From the NCBI GenBank assembly GCA_016789885.1, contig JAEUPZ010000026.1, positions 45,507 to 109,506 on the forward strand: 64,000 nt of DNA, in the 5' to 3' direction. Below, one piece after another: positions 55,752-64,000 of this stretch. A model generated the notes under the pieces. That model searched no databases. It was given only the letters and a program-made list of their open reading frames with translations, and was not told the DNA's origin. Every line of letters begins with the position of its first letter. Within the stretch, counting starts at the first letter, position 1. The stretch comes from Chromatiales bacterium (GTDB taxonomy: Bacteria > Pseudomonadota > Gammaproteobacteria > Steroidobacterales > GCA-2729495). Both the position numbers and the translations under genes were made by a program.

Positions 55752-57284
55752 TCAGGGGACGACGGCGCCGGCGCTGCCATCCCCCACGAGGAGGCCTGCG
55801 GCGCCGTTGACCGGACCGGCCGCGGAGCTCTGGCTCACCTCGCCGGCATTGCGGCCCACGAGGCTGCCGGCCGCGGCCTTGCCCGTCACGGCGCCGGTGG
55901 CGTAGCTGCCCCGGACCTTGCTGAGCGAGTTGAAGCCGACGAGGCCGCCGGTGTTCGTGCCGGTGCCGCTGACGGCGCCGGTGGCGTAGCTGTTCTCCAC
56001 CACGGCGTCGGTGTTCATGCCCACGAGCCCGCCGGCGTTGTCGACGGCGCTGACCGGGCCCGTCGCGTAGCTGTTCAGCACCCGGCCGAAGGTGTTGAGG
56101 CCGACGAGGCCGCCGGCGCCCTTGGTGCCCGAGACGGCGACGTCGGCCCAGCTGTCGGTGACGACGCCCCGCATGTCGCCGATGACGCCGCCCAGGGCCG
56201 CCTCGCCGCCGACCTTGCCGGTGGCCCGGCCCCGGATCACCGTGCCGGCGCTGCCGCCGACCAGTGCACCCACGGCAGCCTTCGCGTAGACGTCGCTGCC
56301 GATGGCCTCGGCGTTGCTGACGGTGCCGAAGTTGGCGCCCACCAGGGCGCCGGCGCCGTTGCCCGCCCGCACGCGGGCGTCGATGACGCGGATATTGGTG
56401 ATGACGCCGGTCTTCTTCACGACACCGAAGAGCCCGACGCCCCCGGCCTCGGGCCGGTCGATGCGCAGCCCGCGGACCGCATGGCCGTGGCCCTCCACCT
56501 GGCCCGCGAAGCCGTACTTGTCGCCGGCCTTCATGCAGCTCTGCTCCGGGCCGCAGTCGCCGATGGGCTGCCAGTTCGAGATGCCGGCGAGGTCGAGGTC
56601 GGCCACGATCTCGTAGTTGCGGGCCATCCGCTGGTCCAGCGTCAGCGCCGTGCGCGAGCCGGGCGCGGTACCGAGGGTGCGGATGGCCTGCAGCTGCCCG
56701 GCGGTGCAGATCTCGTGGAAGCCGTCGCCGTCGGCGTCCTTCGCGAATTCGTCCCGGTCGCGCGGGGCAGCGTCGTCGGCGTCGGCCACGCCGTCGCCGT
56801 CCCGGTCGCGCGTGGGCGAGGCCTTCGGGTCCGGGCACCCGCTGGTCGGTGCACTGGCAAGCACGCCGGTACTGGCCGGCGCCGTGCCGACCGGGCCCAC
56901 CGACTGGCCGGCGGCGGCCAGCGCCGCGCTCCGGTCCGCGGTGCCGGCCTGGGTGCCGGTGGCGGGCTTCTGCGTCGCGAACCACTCGGCGAGGTCCGCG
57001 AGGTCGCCCTCCTGCACGTTCTGGATGGCGGCCCGCATGATGGGGTCGGTGCGCCGGCCGTCGCGGTACGACTGCATGGCGATGACCAGGTACTCGGCGT
57101 GCTGGCCCGCCAGCCGCGGGAAGAGGGGCGACGGGCTGTTGCCGTCGGGGCCGTGGCAGGCCTGGCATTCGACGGCGATCTGGCCGCCCCGGGCGGCGTC
57201 GGCGGCGTGGACGGCGGGTGTGGCCAGTAGCGGCAGCGCGATGGCGATCCGCAGGGGATGCAGTGCGATGCGGTGGGACGTCAC
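55752..57284 (-). CDS. Exported c-type cytochrome with TSP3-like and GLUG repeats
   Basis: A 510-residue fusion: Sec signal (residues 5-27), a class I cytochrome c domain with haem motif C40-Q-A-C43-H44 and a distal PIMRAAIQN, an Ala/Ser/Thr linker, a Ca-binding thrombospondin-3-like stretch DRDGDGVADADDAAPRDRDE (about 160-190), and then about ten GLUG-type beta-helix repeats with GALVG or GGLVG (about 215-510). GLUG repeats are usually in adhesins, so joining them to a haem domain is unusual. GTG at 57284 overlaps the upstream SDR stop by 4 bp, hence translational coupling. A small cytochrome could accept electrons from the exported SDRs. Confidence 0.85.
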   Translation of the reverse strand: MTSHRIALHPLRIAIALPLLATPAVHAADAARGGQIAVECQACHGPDGNSPSPLFPRLAGQHAEYLVIAMQSYRDGRRTDPIMRAAIQNVQEGDLADLAEWFATQKPATGTQAGTADRSAALAAAGQSVGPVGTAPASTGVLASAPTSGCPDPKASPTRDRDGDGVADADDAAPRDRDEFAKDADGDGFHEICTAGQLQAIRTLGTAPGSRTALTLDQRMARNYEIVADLDLAGISNWQPIGDCGPEQSCMKAGDKYGFAGQVEGHGHAVRGLRIDRPEAGGVGLFGVVKKTGVITNIRVIDARVRAGNGAGALVGANFGTVSNAEAIGSDVYAKAAVGALVGGSAGTVIRGRATGKVGGEAALGGVIGDMRGVVTDSWADVAVSGTKGAGGLVGLNTFGRVLNSYATGPVSAVDNAGGLVGMNTDAVVENSYATGAVSGTGTNTGGLVGFNSLSKVRGSYATGAVTGKAAAGSLVGRNAGEVSQSSAAGPVNGAAGLLVGDGSAGAVVP

Positions 57285-58129
57285 GGCGTGGCCCCCGCGC
57301 GCTTCGCCTTCTCGGCGGCTTCCCTGGCGAGCTTCTCGAAGTCGACGGTCTCGCCGAACTTGAGGTCCCGCTCCGTGTACATGCCGACGGTCCTGGCCAG
57401 GTACTGGTTGCCGCTGACCTGGGCCAGCACGAAGGCGGCGAAGTCGGCGTAGGTCAGGATGCGGCCCTTGGGCGAGTCCTTGTTCACCGCGAACTGCAGG
57501 TCGTCGCGGCGGGGCTCCTCGACGAGGAAGGCCGGGCGGAAGATGACGAACTCGAGCCCGCTCCGGCGGACGAGGTCCTCCATCTCCTCCATGTCCTGGT
57601 AGACGTTGCGCATGTTCCAAAGCCACTTCGAGCGCATGTCCGTGGCGGTGGGCTTCTCGGTGGGATAGACGTCCTCGACGCCGATGGAGCTCGCCACCAG
57701 CAGCCGGCGGTTTCCCTTCGCCTGCATGGCCGCGATGATGTTGGCGGTGCCCGTGGTGAAGAGGTCGTAGCTGTCCGGGATCTCCTTGAGGTTCATCGGG
57801 TCGAGGCGGGGCCCGACCATCGAGATGACCACCTCGCGCCCGGTCATGGCGGCCTCGAGGGAGGCGCGGTCGTAGACGTCGCCGGCCACGATCCGCAGGT
57901 TCGGGTGGGTCAGGGTGACGTCGGCGGGCCGCCGCGCTACACCTGTCACCCGATAGCCCGCGTCGAGGGCCTGGCGCATGATCTCGACGGAGCTCTTGGC
58001 CGTGGCGCCGATGATGACGATCCCCGGCGTCTCGGTGGCGGTCTGCGTGGTGCAGGCGCCGAGCCCGGTGATGGCGATGGCGCCGATGAGGCCGGCGATC
58101 CGCCGGCGGCTCGTGGTCAGGCTGGTCAT
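57281..58129 (-). CDS. Exported atypical SDR / NAD(P)-binding lipoprotein
   Basis: A 282-residue protein whose N-terminus TTSRRRIAGLIGAIAITGLGAC has a Tat motif (SRRRIAG) and a lipobox (LGAC). The body resembles atypical SDRs (NmrA/BLVRB-like): IVIIGATAKSS, VAGDVYDRASLEAAM, SMVGPR, LLVASSIGVED and FRPAFL. The nucleotide-binding loop is degenerate (GATAKSS instead of GATGxxG), and the usual YxxxK is not evident, so it may bind a cofactor without classical catalysis. First gene of the five-gene unit; ATG at 58129 lacks a strong ribosome-binding site but gives a complete signal. Confidence 0.8.
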   Translation of the reverse strand: MTSLTTSRRRIAGLIGAIAITGLGACTTQTATETPGIVIIGATAKSSVEIMRQALDAGYRVTGVARRPADVTLTHPNLRIVAGDVYDRASLEAAMTGREVVISMVGPRLDPMNLKEIPDSYDLFTTGTANIIAAMQAKGNRRLLVASSIGVEDVYPTEKPTATDMRSKWLWNMRNVYQDMEEMEDLVRRSGLEFVIFRPAFLVEEPRRDDLQFAVNKDSPKGRILTYADFAAFVLAQVSGNQYLARTVGMYTERDLKFGETVDFEKLAREAAEKAKRAGATP

Positions 58130-58164
58130 TGGATTCCCCCCGCGGCGGCCCCGCGCTAGGCTTA

Positions 58165-58176
58165 CTGTAACGCCGC
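58165..58176 (-). promoter_or_regulatory. Shared element in the SDR-operon promoter region
   Basis: CTGTAACGCCGC on the plus strand occurs here and again at 58762-58773 before arsC. It sits within the near-palindrome TTACTGTAA, 36-48 bp upstream of the SDR-operon start. Confidence 0.35.
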
Positions 58177-58235
58177 ATCCGGCCGTGCGCATCCGCGCCG
58201 CTCCGGCTGACGGCAGGGCCGGGGGAGGGCCGACC

Positions 58236-58739
58236 ATGGCAACGAAGAACGGGCGTGGACCGTGGGTGCGGCCGCTGGCCGCGGGGGTGGTGCTGGGGGC
58301 GTTCCTGGCGCCGGGCCTGCAGGCGCTCGCCGAGCAGACCTACACCTGGGGCGAGCAGTACCGCTCGATCCCGGCGCGCTACCAGAAACTCATCGACGAC
58401 TCGGAACTGGCCTTCACGAAGCGCGACGCCCGGGCGTCGGCCGATTCCCTGACCAACGATTTCAGCTGGTACACCTTCAACGACGCCGGTCCCGTCGAGA
58501 TGGTGCGCGGCAAGGAGGCGACCCGGGAGCGGCTCGAGGCCTTCTTCGCCTCGCCGCTCTGGACGGACAACAACTCCCGGGTGCACCGCCTCGGCATGGT
58601 CGACAACATCCTCGTCCAGGTCGAGATCGACAACCTCAACACCGACAAGGGCATGCAGGCGAAGACGTCCCTGCACGTCTACGAGTTCCGCAGCGGCAAG
58701 CGGTTCCGCGAGACGGTGTTCTATCCTGTCCCCGAGTGA
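58236..58739 (+). CDS. Exported SnoaL/NTF2-fold protein
   Basis: A 167-residue protein. A hydrophobic N-terminal segment (WVRPLAAGVVLGAFLAPG) acts as signal or anchor, followed by a SnoaL-like domain with LIDDSELAFTKRDARASADSL, MVRGKEATRERLEAFF and TSLHVYEFRSGKRFRETVFY. NTF2-fold proteins include isomerases and cyclases, but catalytic residues cannot be assigned. It is divergent from the exported-SDR operon (106 bp apart) and 53 bp before arsC; the arsC promoter element is in that gap. ATG 58236 follows GGGGGAGGG. Confidence 0.78.
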   Translation: MATKNGRGPWVRPLAAGVVLGAFLAPGLQALAEQTYTWGEQYRSIPARYQKLIDDSELAFTKRDARASADSLTNDFSWYTFNDAGPVEMVRGKEATRERLEAFFASPLWTDNNSRVHRLGMVDNILVQVEIDNLNTDKGMQAKTSLHVYEFRSGKRFRETVFYPVPE

Positions 58740-58750
58740 GCACGACCCCG

Positions 58751-58772
58751 CTGTAACCCTGCTGTAACGCCG
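58751..58772 (+). promoter_or_regulatory. Pho-box-like direct repeat before arsC
   Basis: Two 7-mers CTGTAAC, separated by four bases (CCTG), repeat with the 11-bp period of PhoB binding sites (consensus CTGTCAT-N4-CTGTCAT). A TGCAAT -10-like hexamer follows after eight bases, close to the arsC start at 58793. Confidence 0.4.
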
Positions 58773-58792
58773 CCGTTGCAATCTGCGCCACC

Positions 58793-59305
58793 ATGGAGCG
58801 TCCCTACAACGTGCTGTTCCTGTGCACCGGCAACTCGGCGCGCAGCATCCTGGCCGAGGCCCTGCTGAACCGCTGGGGCGAGGGTCGCTTCCGCGCGTTC
58901 AGTGCCGGCAGCCAGCCGACGGGCCGGGTCAATCCGGTCGCCATGGAGTTGCTGCAGCACCTGAAGCTGCCCACGGCAGGACTTCGCAGCAAGAGCTGGG
59001 ACGAATTCGCCGACGGCCGCGGTGGTCCGGCCTTCGACTTCGTCTTCACCGTCTGCGACAACGCGGCCGGCGAGGCCTGCCCCGTCTGGCCTGGCCAGCC
59101 CATGACGGCCCACTGGGGAGTGGCTGACCCCGCCGCCGTCACGGGCAGCGACGCCGGGAAGTGGCTCGCGTTCCGGCAGGCGCTCCGCGAACTCGAGAAC
59201 CGCATCCGGATCTTCGTGAGCCTGCCCATCCGGTCCCTCGACCGGTTGTCGCTGCAGCGGCGGCTCGACGACATCGGCCAGACCCTGCTGCCCCCTGAGG
59301 GCTGA
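58793..59305 (+). CDS. arsC: Arsenate reductase, LMW-phosphatase (thioredoxin-coupled) type
   Basis: A 170-residue LMW-PTP-fold arsenate reductase. The P-loop CTGNSAR (C11 to R17) is the arsenate-binding catalytic loop; the redox pair C88 and C96 is in VFTVCDNAAGEACPVWPG, which matches the proteobacterial ArsC pattern. It reduces arsenate to arsenite for efflux. No ribosome-binding site is visible before ATG 58793. The efflux gene acr3 lies convergently 78 bp downstream, and there is no adjacent arsR. Confidence 0.92.
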   Translation: MERPYNVLFLCTGNSARSILAEALLNRWGEGRFRAFSAGSQPTGRVNPVAMELLQHLKLPTAGLRSKSWDEFADGRGGPAFDFVFTVCDNAAGEACPVWPGQPMTAHWGVADPAAVTGSDAGKWLAFRQALRELENRIRIFVSLPIRSLDRLSLQRRLDDIGQTLLPPEG

Positions 59306-59383
59306 CGGCCCCCGCCCACCGGTGTGGTCCGGCCGGACTCCAGCCGCGCCGCACATCCGGCTTCGACGGCACCCGACCTGTTG

Positions 59384-60403
<1,020 letters not shown>

Positions 60404-60546
60404 GGGTGTCCAGGGTGGCGGCTGTGGCGGCGGCGGATGGTACCGCCCCGGCGTCACCGGCGCGTGACGGTGCCCCGGCTGGCTTGGTCGCGCCGCCGCC
60501 CTGTGGCACAGTGCAGCGCCTCGACAGGGCAGGGGAGGCCCGGGCG

Positions 60547-61449
60547 ATGACGACGACCGCAGCGACCACGCCTGACGACGAGCTGCCGGCCGATCCCTTG
60601 CGCCGGGCCCTGGTGGCCGGCGTCGGCATTGCGGCGCTGCTCGGTGCAGGCCGCCTCGCTGCCCGTGTCGGTGGCGACCCGCCGGCCAGGGCGCCGGACC
60701 TGTCGCTGCCGGAGAACAACCTGCGGGCCCTCGTGCGCATGGCCGCGAGCCTGCGCGAGGAGGACGTACCCTGGTGGTACGACGGCACGATCTTCGCCGT
60801 CGTGCCCGGCGAGCAGCTGCGCCCCCTGTTCAAGTTCGAGGGCATGGAGCTCTACTGGATGCGCCACCTCGACGGTGGCGAATATGAGCTCACCGGCAAT
60901 ACCGTCACCTTCTTCCGCGACGTCGCGACGGGCGCGTTCCTGACCCGCTGGCAGAACCCGTACACCGGCGAGGCCGTCGACGTGCCGGCGGCCACCCAGG
61001 GCGGCGGCCCCGGCCGCGGCTTCAACTATTCCGTCAACGGCATGCGCTTCACGCCGCTGCTCGAGCAGCTGCCGGCGAAACCGCTGGTGCTCGACTGGAC
61101 CTTCGCCCGTGACATGGTCTGGCTGCACAACGAGACGCCGTATCCGCCGGGCCTGCCGCCGCCCCGCGCCCAGCGCCAGACGATGTTCGCCCCGGTCAAG
61201 GAATTCCTCGGCCGCAGTCCGAGCCTGCCGGCGGTGTTCAGCTCGACGGTGCACATGCCGTGGCTCAAGTGGATGGCCATGGGTGACCGGCCGGGCCACA
61301 TCGTGTGGCACGCGTCGGGGGCCAAGCTGCGCTCCATCGACGAGTTGCCGAAGGAATACCGCGCCCGGGCCGAGCGTGAGTTCCCGGCACTGCTGACCGC
61401 CGACCCGGCCCGGGCCGCCGAGCGGGTCGTGCCGAACCTGAAGAAATAA
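60547..61449 (+). CDS. DUF1838-like exported protein 1
   Basis: A 300-residue protein with a hydrophobic N-terminal segment after Arg-Arg ([19 protein letters not shown]), predicting export or anchoring. The body has [55 protein letters not shown] and [13 protein letters not shown], which match the organisation of DUF1838-family proteins, whose function is unknown. It is followed 61 bp later by a second member, on the same strand. Conserved Trp/His/Asp residues are plentiful, but no catalytic set is recognised. Confidence 0.78.
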   Translation: MTTTAATTPDDELPADPLRRALVAGVGIAALLGAGRLAARVGGDPPARAPDLSLPENNLRALVRMAASLREEDVPWWYDGTIFAVVPGEQLRPLFKFEGMELYWMRHLDGGEYELTGNTVTFFRDVATGAFLTRWQNPYTGEAVDVPAATQGGGPGRGFNYSVNGMRFTPLLEQLPAKPLVLDWTFARDMVWLHNETPYPPGLPPPRAQRQTMFAPVKEFLGRSPSLPAVFSSTVHMPWLKWMAMGDRPGHIVWHASGAKLRSIDELPKEYRARAEREFPALLTADPARAAERVVPNLKK

Positions 61450-61510
61450 CCATCGCCTGCAATCCGCGGTGCCGACCCGGTGCCGCTTCAACCGAAGGGG
61501 AGTACCGACC

Positions 61511-62512
61511 ATGTGGCAGGGCAGTCTCGTCAACGCGCTGGCCGACCGGCGCACCGCGCTCAAGACCTTCTTTTCGTGGGGCGCTGCCGGTGCCGCCATG
61601 GCGGCCGGCGTCTCGGCCTGCGGGACGGGCCCGAAGGAGGGCGCGGCTCCCGCCGCTGGTGCTGCCGGCGCCGCCGCCGCACCGACGCCCATCGACTTCG
61701 GCAACCCGGCTGAAAACCTCAGGGCATTCATCAAGCTGACGGGGAGTCTTGACCCGAAGGCCGAGACCGTCGGCTGGTTCGGCGGCGACGTGTTCGCGGT
61801 GCTCGGCCCCGACAAGCCGCTGGTCAAGCTGTTCGGCGTCGAGGGTTTCGGCGTGCTGCGCGTGTCGCCGCAGCCCGATGGCAGCTACCGGCTCTTCAAC
61901 CGCGAGCTCGCCTACTACAAGGACGCGAAGACCGGCGCGTTCATCGACACCTGGCTGAATCCCTTCACCAACGAGACCGTCGAGGTGAAGCCGATCCACA
62001 ACCGGACCGTGAACGCGGAGATCGCGCCGCTGATGAAGATGGATTTCGACGGCACGCTCGTCGAAATCCCCTTCAGCCCGCCGTGGACCATCATGCGCGA
62101 CCGGGCCCTGTCGCTCTTCGAGGTGCACACGGCCTTCCCGAACCCCATGACCCCGGCCGCGTGGCCCCGCGAGTCGTCGGGTCCCGTCACGCGCATCAGC
62201 GAGATGTTCCAGCGCATCACCACGCTGGCCGAACTGACTGATCCGTCGCGGACCTATGCCGATTACTCCGGCGTCTGGACGCGTATCGGACCGTGGATGC
62301 CCTGGATGCTGCAGGGCCAGGCCCCGGGCCACCTGCTCTTCCGCACGTTCATGGACCGCACCGGCACCGCCGACCGCCTGCCTGCGGCGCTGCGCGAGCG
62401 TGCCGAGAAGCTGCACCCGGACTTCTTCGTCGCCCCGGGCGACGAGACCTGGGGTGGTCCGAACGACTCCAGCTTCAGCGTCTATATGTCTGAGAACAAA
62501 CCGAAAACCTGA
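61511..62512 (+). CDS. DUF1838-like exported lipoprotein 2
   Basis: A 333-residue protein. Its N-terminus has a Tat-type motif (DRRTALKTFF), a hydrophobic stretch and a lipobox ending VSAC, then an Ala-rich linker. The mature domain is homologous to the preceding gene: ENLRAFIKLTGSL, LFGVEGFGVLRV, YRLFNRELAYYKDAKTGAFI and WLNPFTNETVEVK line up with the sibling. ATG 61511 follows GGGGAG. The two are probably cotranscribed and arose by duplication. Function is unknown. Confidence 0.8.
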   Translation: MWQGSLVNALADRRTALKTFFSWGAAGAAMAAGVSACGTGPKEGAAPAAGAAGAAAAPTPIDFGNPAENLRAFIKLTGSLDPKAETVGWFGGDVFAVLGPDKPLVKLFGVEGFGVLRVSPQPDGSYRLFNRELAYYKDAKTGAFIDTWLNPFTNETVEVKPIHNRTVNAEIAPLMKMDFDGTLVEIPFSPPWTIMRDRALSLFEVHTAFPNPMTPAAWPRESSGPVTRISEMFQRITTLAELTDPSRTYADYSGVWTRIGPWMPWMLQGQAPGHLLFRTFMDRTGTADRLPAALRERAEKLHPDFFVAPGDETWGGPNDSSFSVYMSENKPKT

Positions 62513-62525
62513 CCACTGCCCGCCG

Positions 62526-62555
62526 CGTCAGGGGAGCCTGCGGGTTTCCCTGACG
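62526..62555 (+). other. Hairpin after DUF1838-like genes
   Basis: CGTCAGGG and CCCTGACG pair across a 14-base loop just after the stop at 62512. There is no T-tract, so it is a possible terminator only. Confidence 0.4.
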
Positions 62556-62622
62556 TGGCGAGGTAGCGCCGTTCGCCGCACCCGGCGTAATCTTTGCCCG
62601 GGGATTTCAGGGCGAAGCAAGA

Positions 62623-62826
62623 ATGACAAGTTCAGGCGGGGAAGACCTGACGCCGGCGCTGCTCGAGCGGTTCGCAGAGCTGGAGCGCAGCCACGAAGAC
62701 ATCCCGGGAATCATGGACCGCCTCGAGGCGGGCGCCCTGACCCTCCACGAAGCCCGCCTGCTGTGCCGCGAGTTGCAGCGGCGGCAGGTGCCGGTCGATG
62801 GCGGCGGCAGCCGCGGCGACCACTGA
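62623..62826 (+). CDS. Small conserved-looking protein, 67 residues
   Basis: A short, charged, mostly helical protein (LLERFAELERSHEDIP, IMDRLEAGALTLHEARLLCREL) preceding the phoD gene by 20 bp. The start at 62623 has AGGGCGAAG upstream. Codon use matches the neighbours. No family is recognised; the single cysteine is in LLCRELQ. It could be a small cytoplasmic partner of unknown function. Confidence 0.5.
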   Translation: MTSSGGEDLTPALLERFAELERSHEDIPGIMDRLEAGALTLHEARLLCRELQRRQVPVDGGGSRGDH

Positions 62827-62846
62827 CGCGGCCAACGTAGCGCTCC

Positions 62847-64000
62847 ATGCACGACCGGCGCCGTTTCCTGGCGGGCCTCGCCAGCGCGGCCCTGTTCCCC
62901 GTGGCGGCGCGGGCGCAGGTCTCCATCCCGCGCTGGCGATCTGATCCCTTCACCCTCGGCGTGGCTTCGGGTTATCCGCGGCCCGACGGTTTCGTGCTGT
63001 GGACGCGGCTCGCCCCGGTGCCGCTGGCGCCCGGTGGCGGCGTGGCGCCCGATGCCGTCATTCCCGTGCAGTGGGAGGTGGCCCGGGACGACGGCTTCCG
63101 GCAGGTGGCCGCGCGAGGCGAGGTCTTTGCCACGGCCGGCTTCGCCCATTCGGTGCACGTCGAGCCCACGGGGCTCGAGCCCGGCCTGCCGTACTGGTAC
63201 CGGTTCCACTGCGGCCAGGCGACGAGCGCCACCGGCCGCACGGCCACGGCCCCGGCACCGGGCGCGGCGCTCACGCGCCTGCGCATCGACACCGGCTCCT
63301 GCCAGCAGTACGAGCACGGTTACTATGCCGCCTACCGGCAGGTCGCCGCCGATCCGCCGGACGTCTTCCTGCGCCTCGGCGACTACATCTACGAGCTCAC
63401 CTGGGGCCAGGACCTCGTGCGCCACCACGACGCGCCCGAGTGCTACACCCTCGACGACTACCGCATCCGCCACGCCCTGTACCGCCTCGACCCGAACCTG
63501 CAGGCGGCCCACGCGGCCTGCCCGTGGCTGTTCACGTGGGACGACCACGAGGTCGACAACGACTACGCGGGCGACGTGTCGGAAGAGCTCGACCCGCCGG
63601 CGGCCTTCCGGCGCCGGCGGGCCGCCGCCTACCGCGCCTACTACGAGCACCTGCCGCTGCCACGGCGGGCCGTGCCGCTGGGCGCGAACCTGCGGCTCCA
63701 TGCGGCGCTCGGCTTTGGCGACCTGGCCCAGGTGGTCATGCTCGACGGGCGCCAGTTCCGCTCCCCCCAGGCCTGCCCGCCGCCCGGGCGGTCCGGCGGC
63801 TCGACGACGCTGTGCCGGGACCTCGAGGACCCGGCCCGCACCATGCTGGGCGGCCCGCAGGAGCAGTGGCTCGCGGCGCGGCTCGCCGGCAGCCGGGCCC
63901 GCTGGAACCTGCTGGGCCAGGGCGTGGTCATGACCCGCGTCGACGAGCAGGCCGGCCCCGGCGAGCGCTTCTGGACCGACTCCTGGAACGGCTACCCCGC
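62847..64000 (+). CDS. phoD: Alkaline phosphatase D family phosphodiesterase, 5' part
   Basis: The N-terminal 384 residues run to the right edge. MHDRRRFLAGLASAALFPVAA is a Tat signal; a PhoD N-terminal domain (FTLGVASGYPRPDGFVLWTRL) leads into the metallophosphoesterase core with DTGSCQQYEHGYY, LRLGDYIYEL and FTWDDHEVDNDYAG, the iron/calcium-binding motifs of PhoD. PhoD hydrolyses phosphodiesters (for example teichoic-acid or nucleic-acid derived) in the envelope. It lies 20 bp after the small gene. PhoD is usually Pho-regulated, but I see no Pho box just upstream. Confidence 0.93.
   Translation, partial: MHDRRRFLAGLASAALFPVAARAQVSIPRWRSDPFTLGVASGYPRPDGFVLWTRLAPVPLAPGGGVAPDAVIPVQWEVARDDGFRQVAARGEVFATAGFAHSVHVEPTGLEPGLPYWYRFHCGQATSATGRTATAPAPGAALTRLRIDTGSCQQYEHGYYAAYRQVAADPPDVFLRLGDYIYELTWGQDLVRHHDAPECYTLDDYRIRHALYRLDPNLQAAHAACPWLFTWDDHEVDNDYAGDVSEELDPPAAFRRRRAAAYRAYYEHLPLPRRAVPLGANLRLHAALGFGDLAQVVMLDGRQFRSPQACPPPGRSGGSTTLCRDLEDPARTMLGGPQEQWLAARLAGSRARWNLLGQGVVMTRVDEQAGPGERFWTDSWNGYP

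Noticed and set aside
59327..59338. Twelve-base palindrome GTCCGGCCGGAC between arsC and acr3
   Set aside because: No loop for a terminator and no regulator match; a lone GC palindrome is weak evidence.
60404..60457. N-terminal extension of acr3 from an upstream GTG
   Set aside because: It adds a Pro-rich 18-residue stretch unlike ACR3 proteins, which normally begin just before FERYLT.

Overview
The window is about 70% GC and packed with forward and reverse genes typical of an environmental, aerobic gammaproteobacterium. The lineage is inferred from gene content only: YbiT-type ABC-F protein, CysNC fusion, PagL-type deacylase, two-partner secretion and PEP-CTERM surface proteins. Something near the Steroidobacterales/Nevskiales is my best guess. 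I see no tRNA, rRNA, insertion sequence, prophage or CRISPR array.

Layout. 1-1140 (minus): 5' part of a glyoxalase II gene, moaB and a CBS-pair protein. 1272-3733 (plus): a class III aminotransferase and alanine dehydrogenase. 3854-5664: two PEP-CTERM surface proteins, each behind a sigma-54 promoter and followed by a strong intrinsic terminator. 5740-7646: a membrane-anchored GH17 glucanase/transglycosylase and an overlapping convergent small membrane protein. 7850-26535: a two-partner secretion pair, a ~5,670-residue TpsA exoprotein with about 40 internal repeats and its TpsB transporter. 26634-32193: a DUF3313-type protein, uppP, an FMN reductase and the sulfate-activation genes cysD and cysNC. 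32198-37234: yqhA, then molybdenum-cofactor genes (moeA, xdhC and a quinone oxidoreductase) divergent from moaA. 37240-47932: acetoacetyl-CoA synthetase, a YbhB/PEBP protein, a beta-barrel protein, an unknown secreted protein, an Lhr helicase and ybiT.

48063-64000 is the least ordinary part. It holds a VOC protein, exported NTF2/SnoaL-fold proteins, a flavin oxidoreductase, a PagL-like deacylase, arsC and acr3, two DUF1838-type proteins and the start of a Tat-type PhoD. Within it, a five-gene minus-strand operon (58129 to 52525) encodes three short-chain dehydrogenase/reductase (SDR) proteins that all carry Tat-type lipoprotein signals, together with an exported c-type cytochrome fused to calcium-binding and GLUG repeats and an exported beta-propeller. 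A further SDR with a Sec-like signal lies at 48610-49500. SDRs normally use soluble NAD(P)H in the cytoplasm. A set of SDRs exported folded next to a cytochrome c suggests an envelope redox system that I do not recognise, and it is my main candidate for something undescribed.

Other signals: an exact 72-nt repeat at the 3' ends of the two PEP-CTERM genes; a 13-bp tandem array after the acetoacetyl-CoA synthetase gene; a Pho-box-like direct repeat before arsC; and -10-like hexamers so close to several start codons that leaderless mRNAs are likely. All functional calls rest on motif reading; no database search was run.
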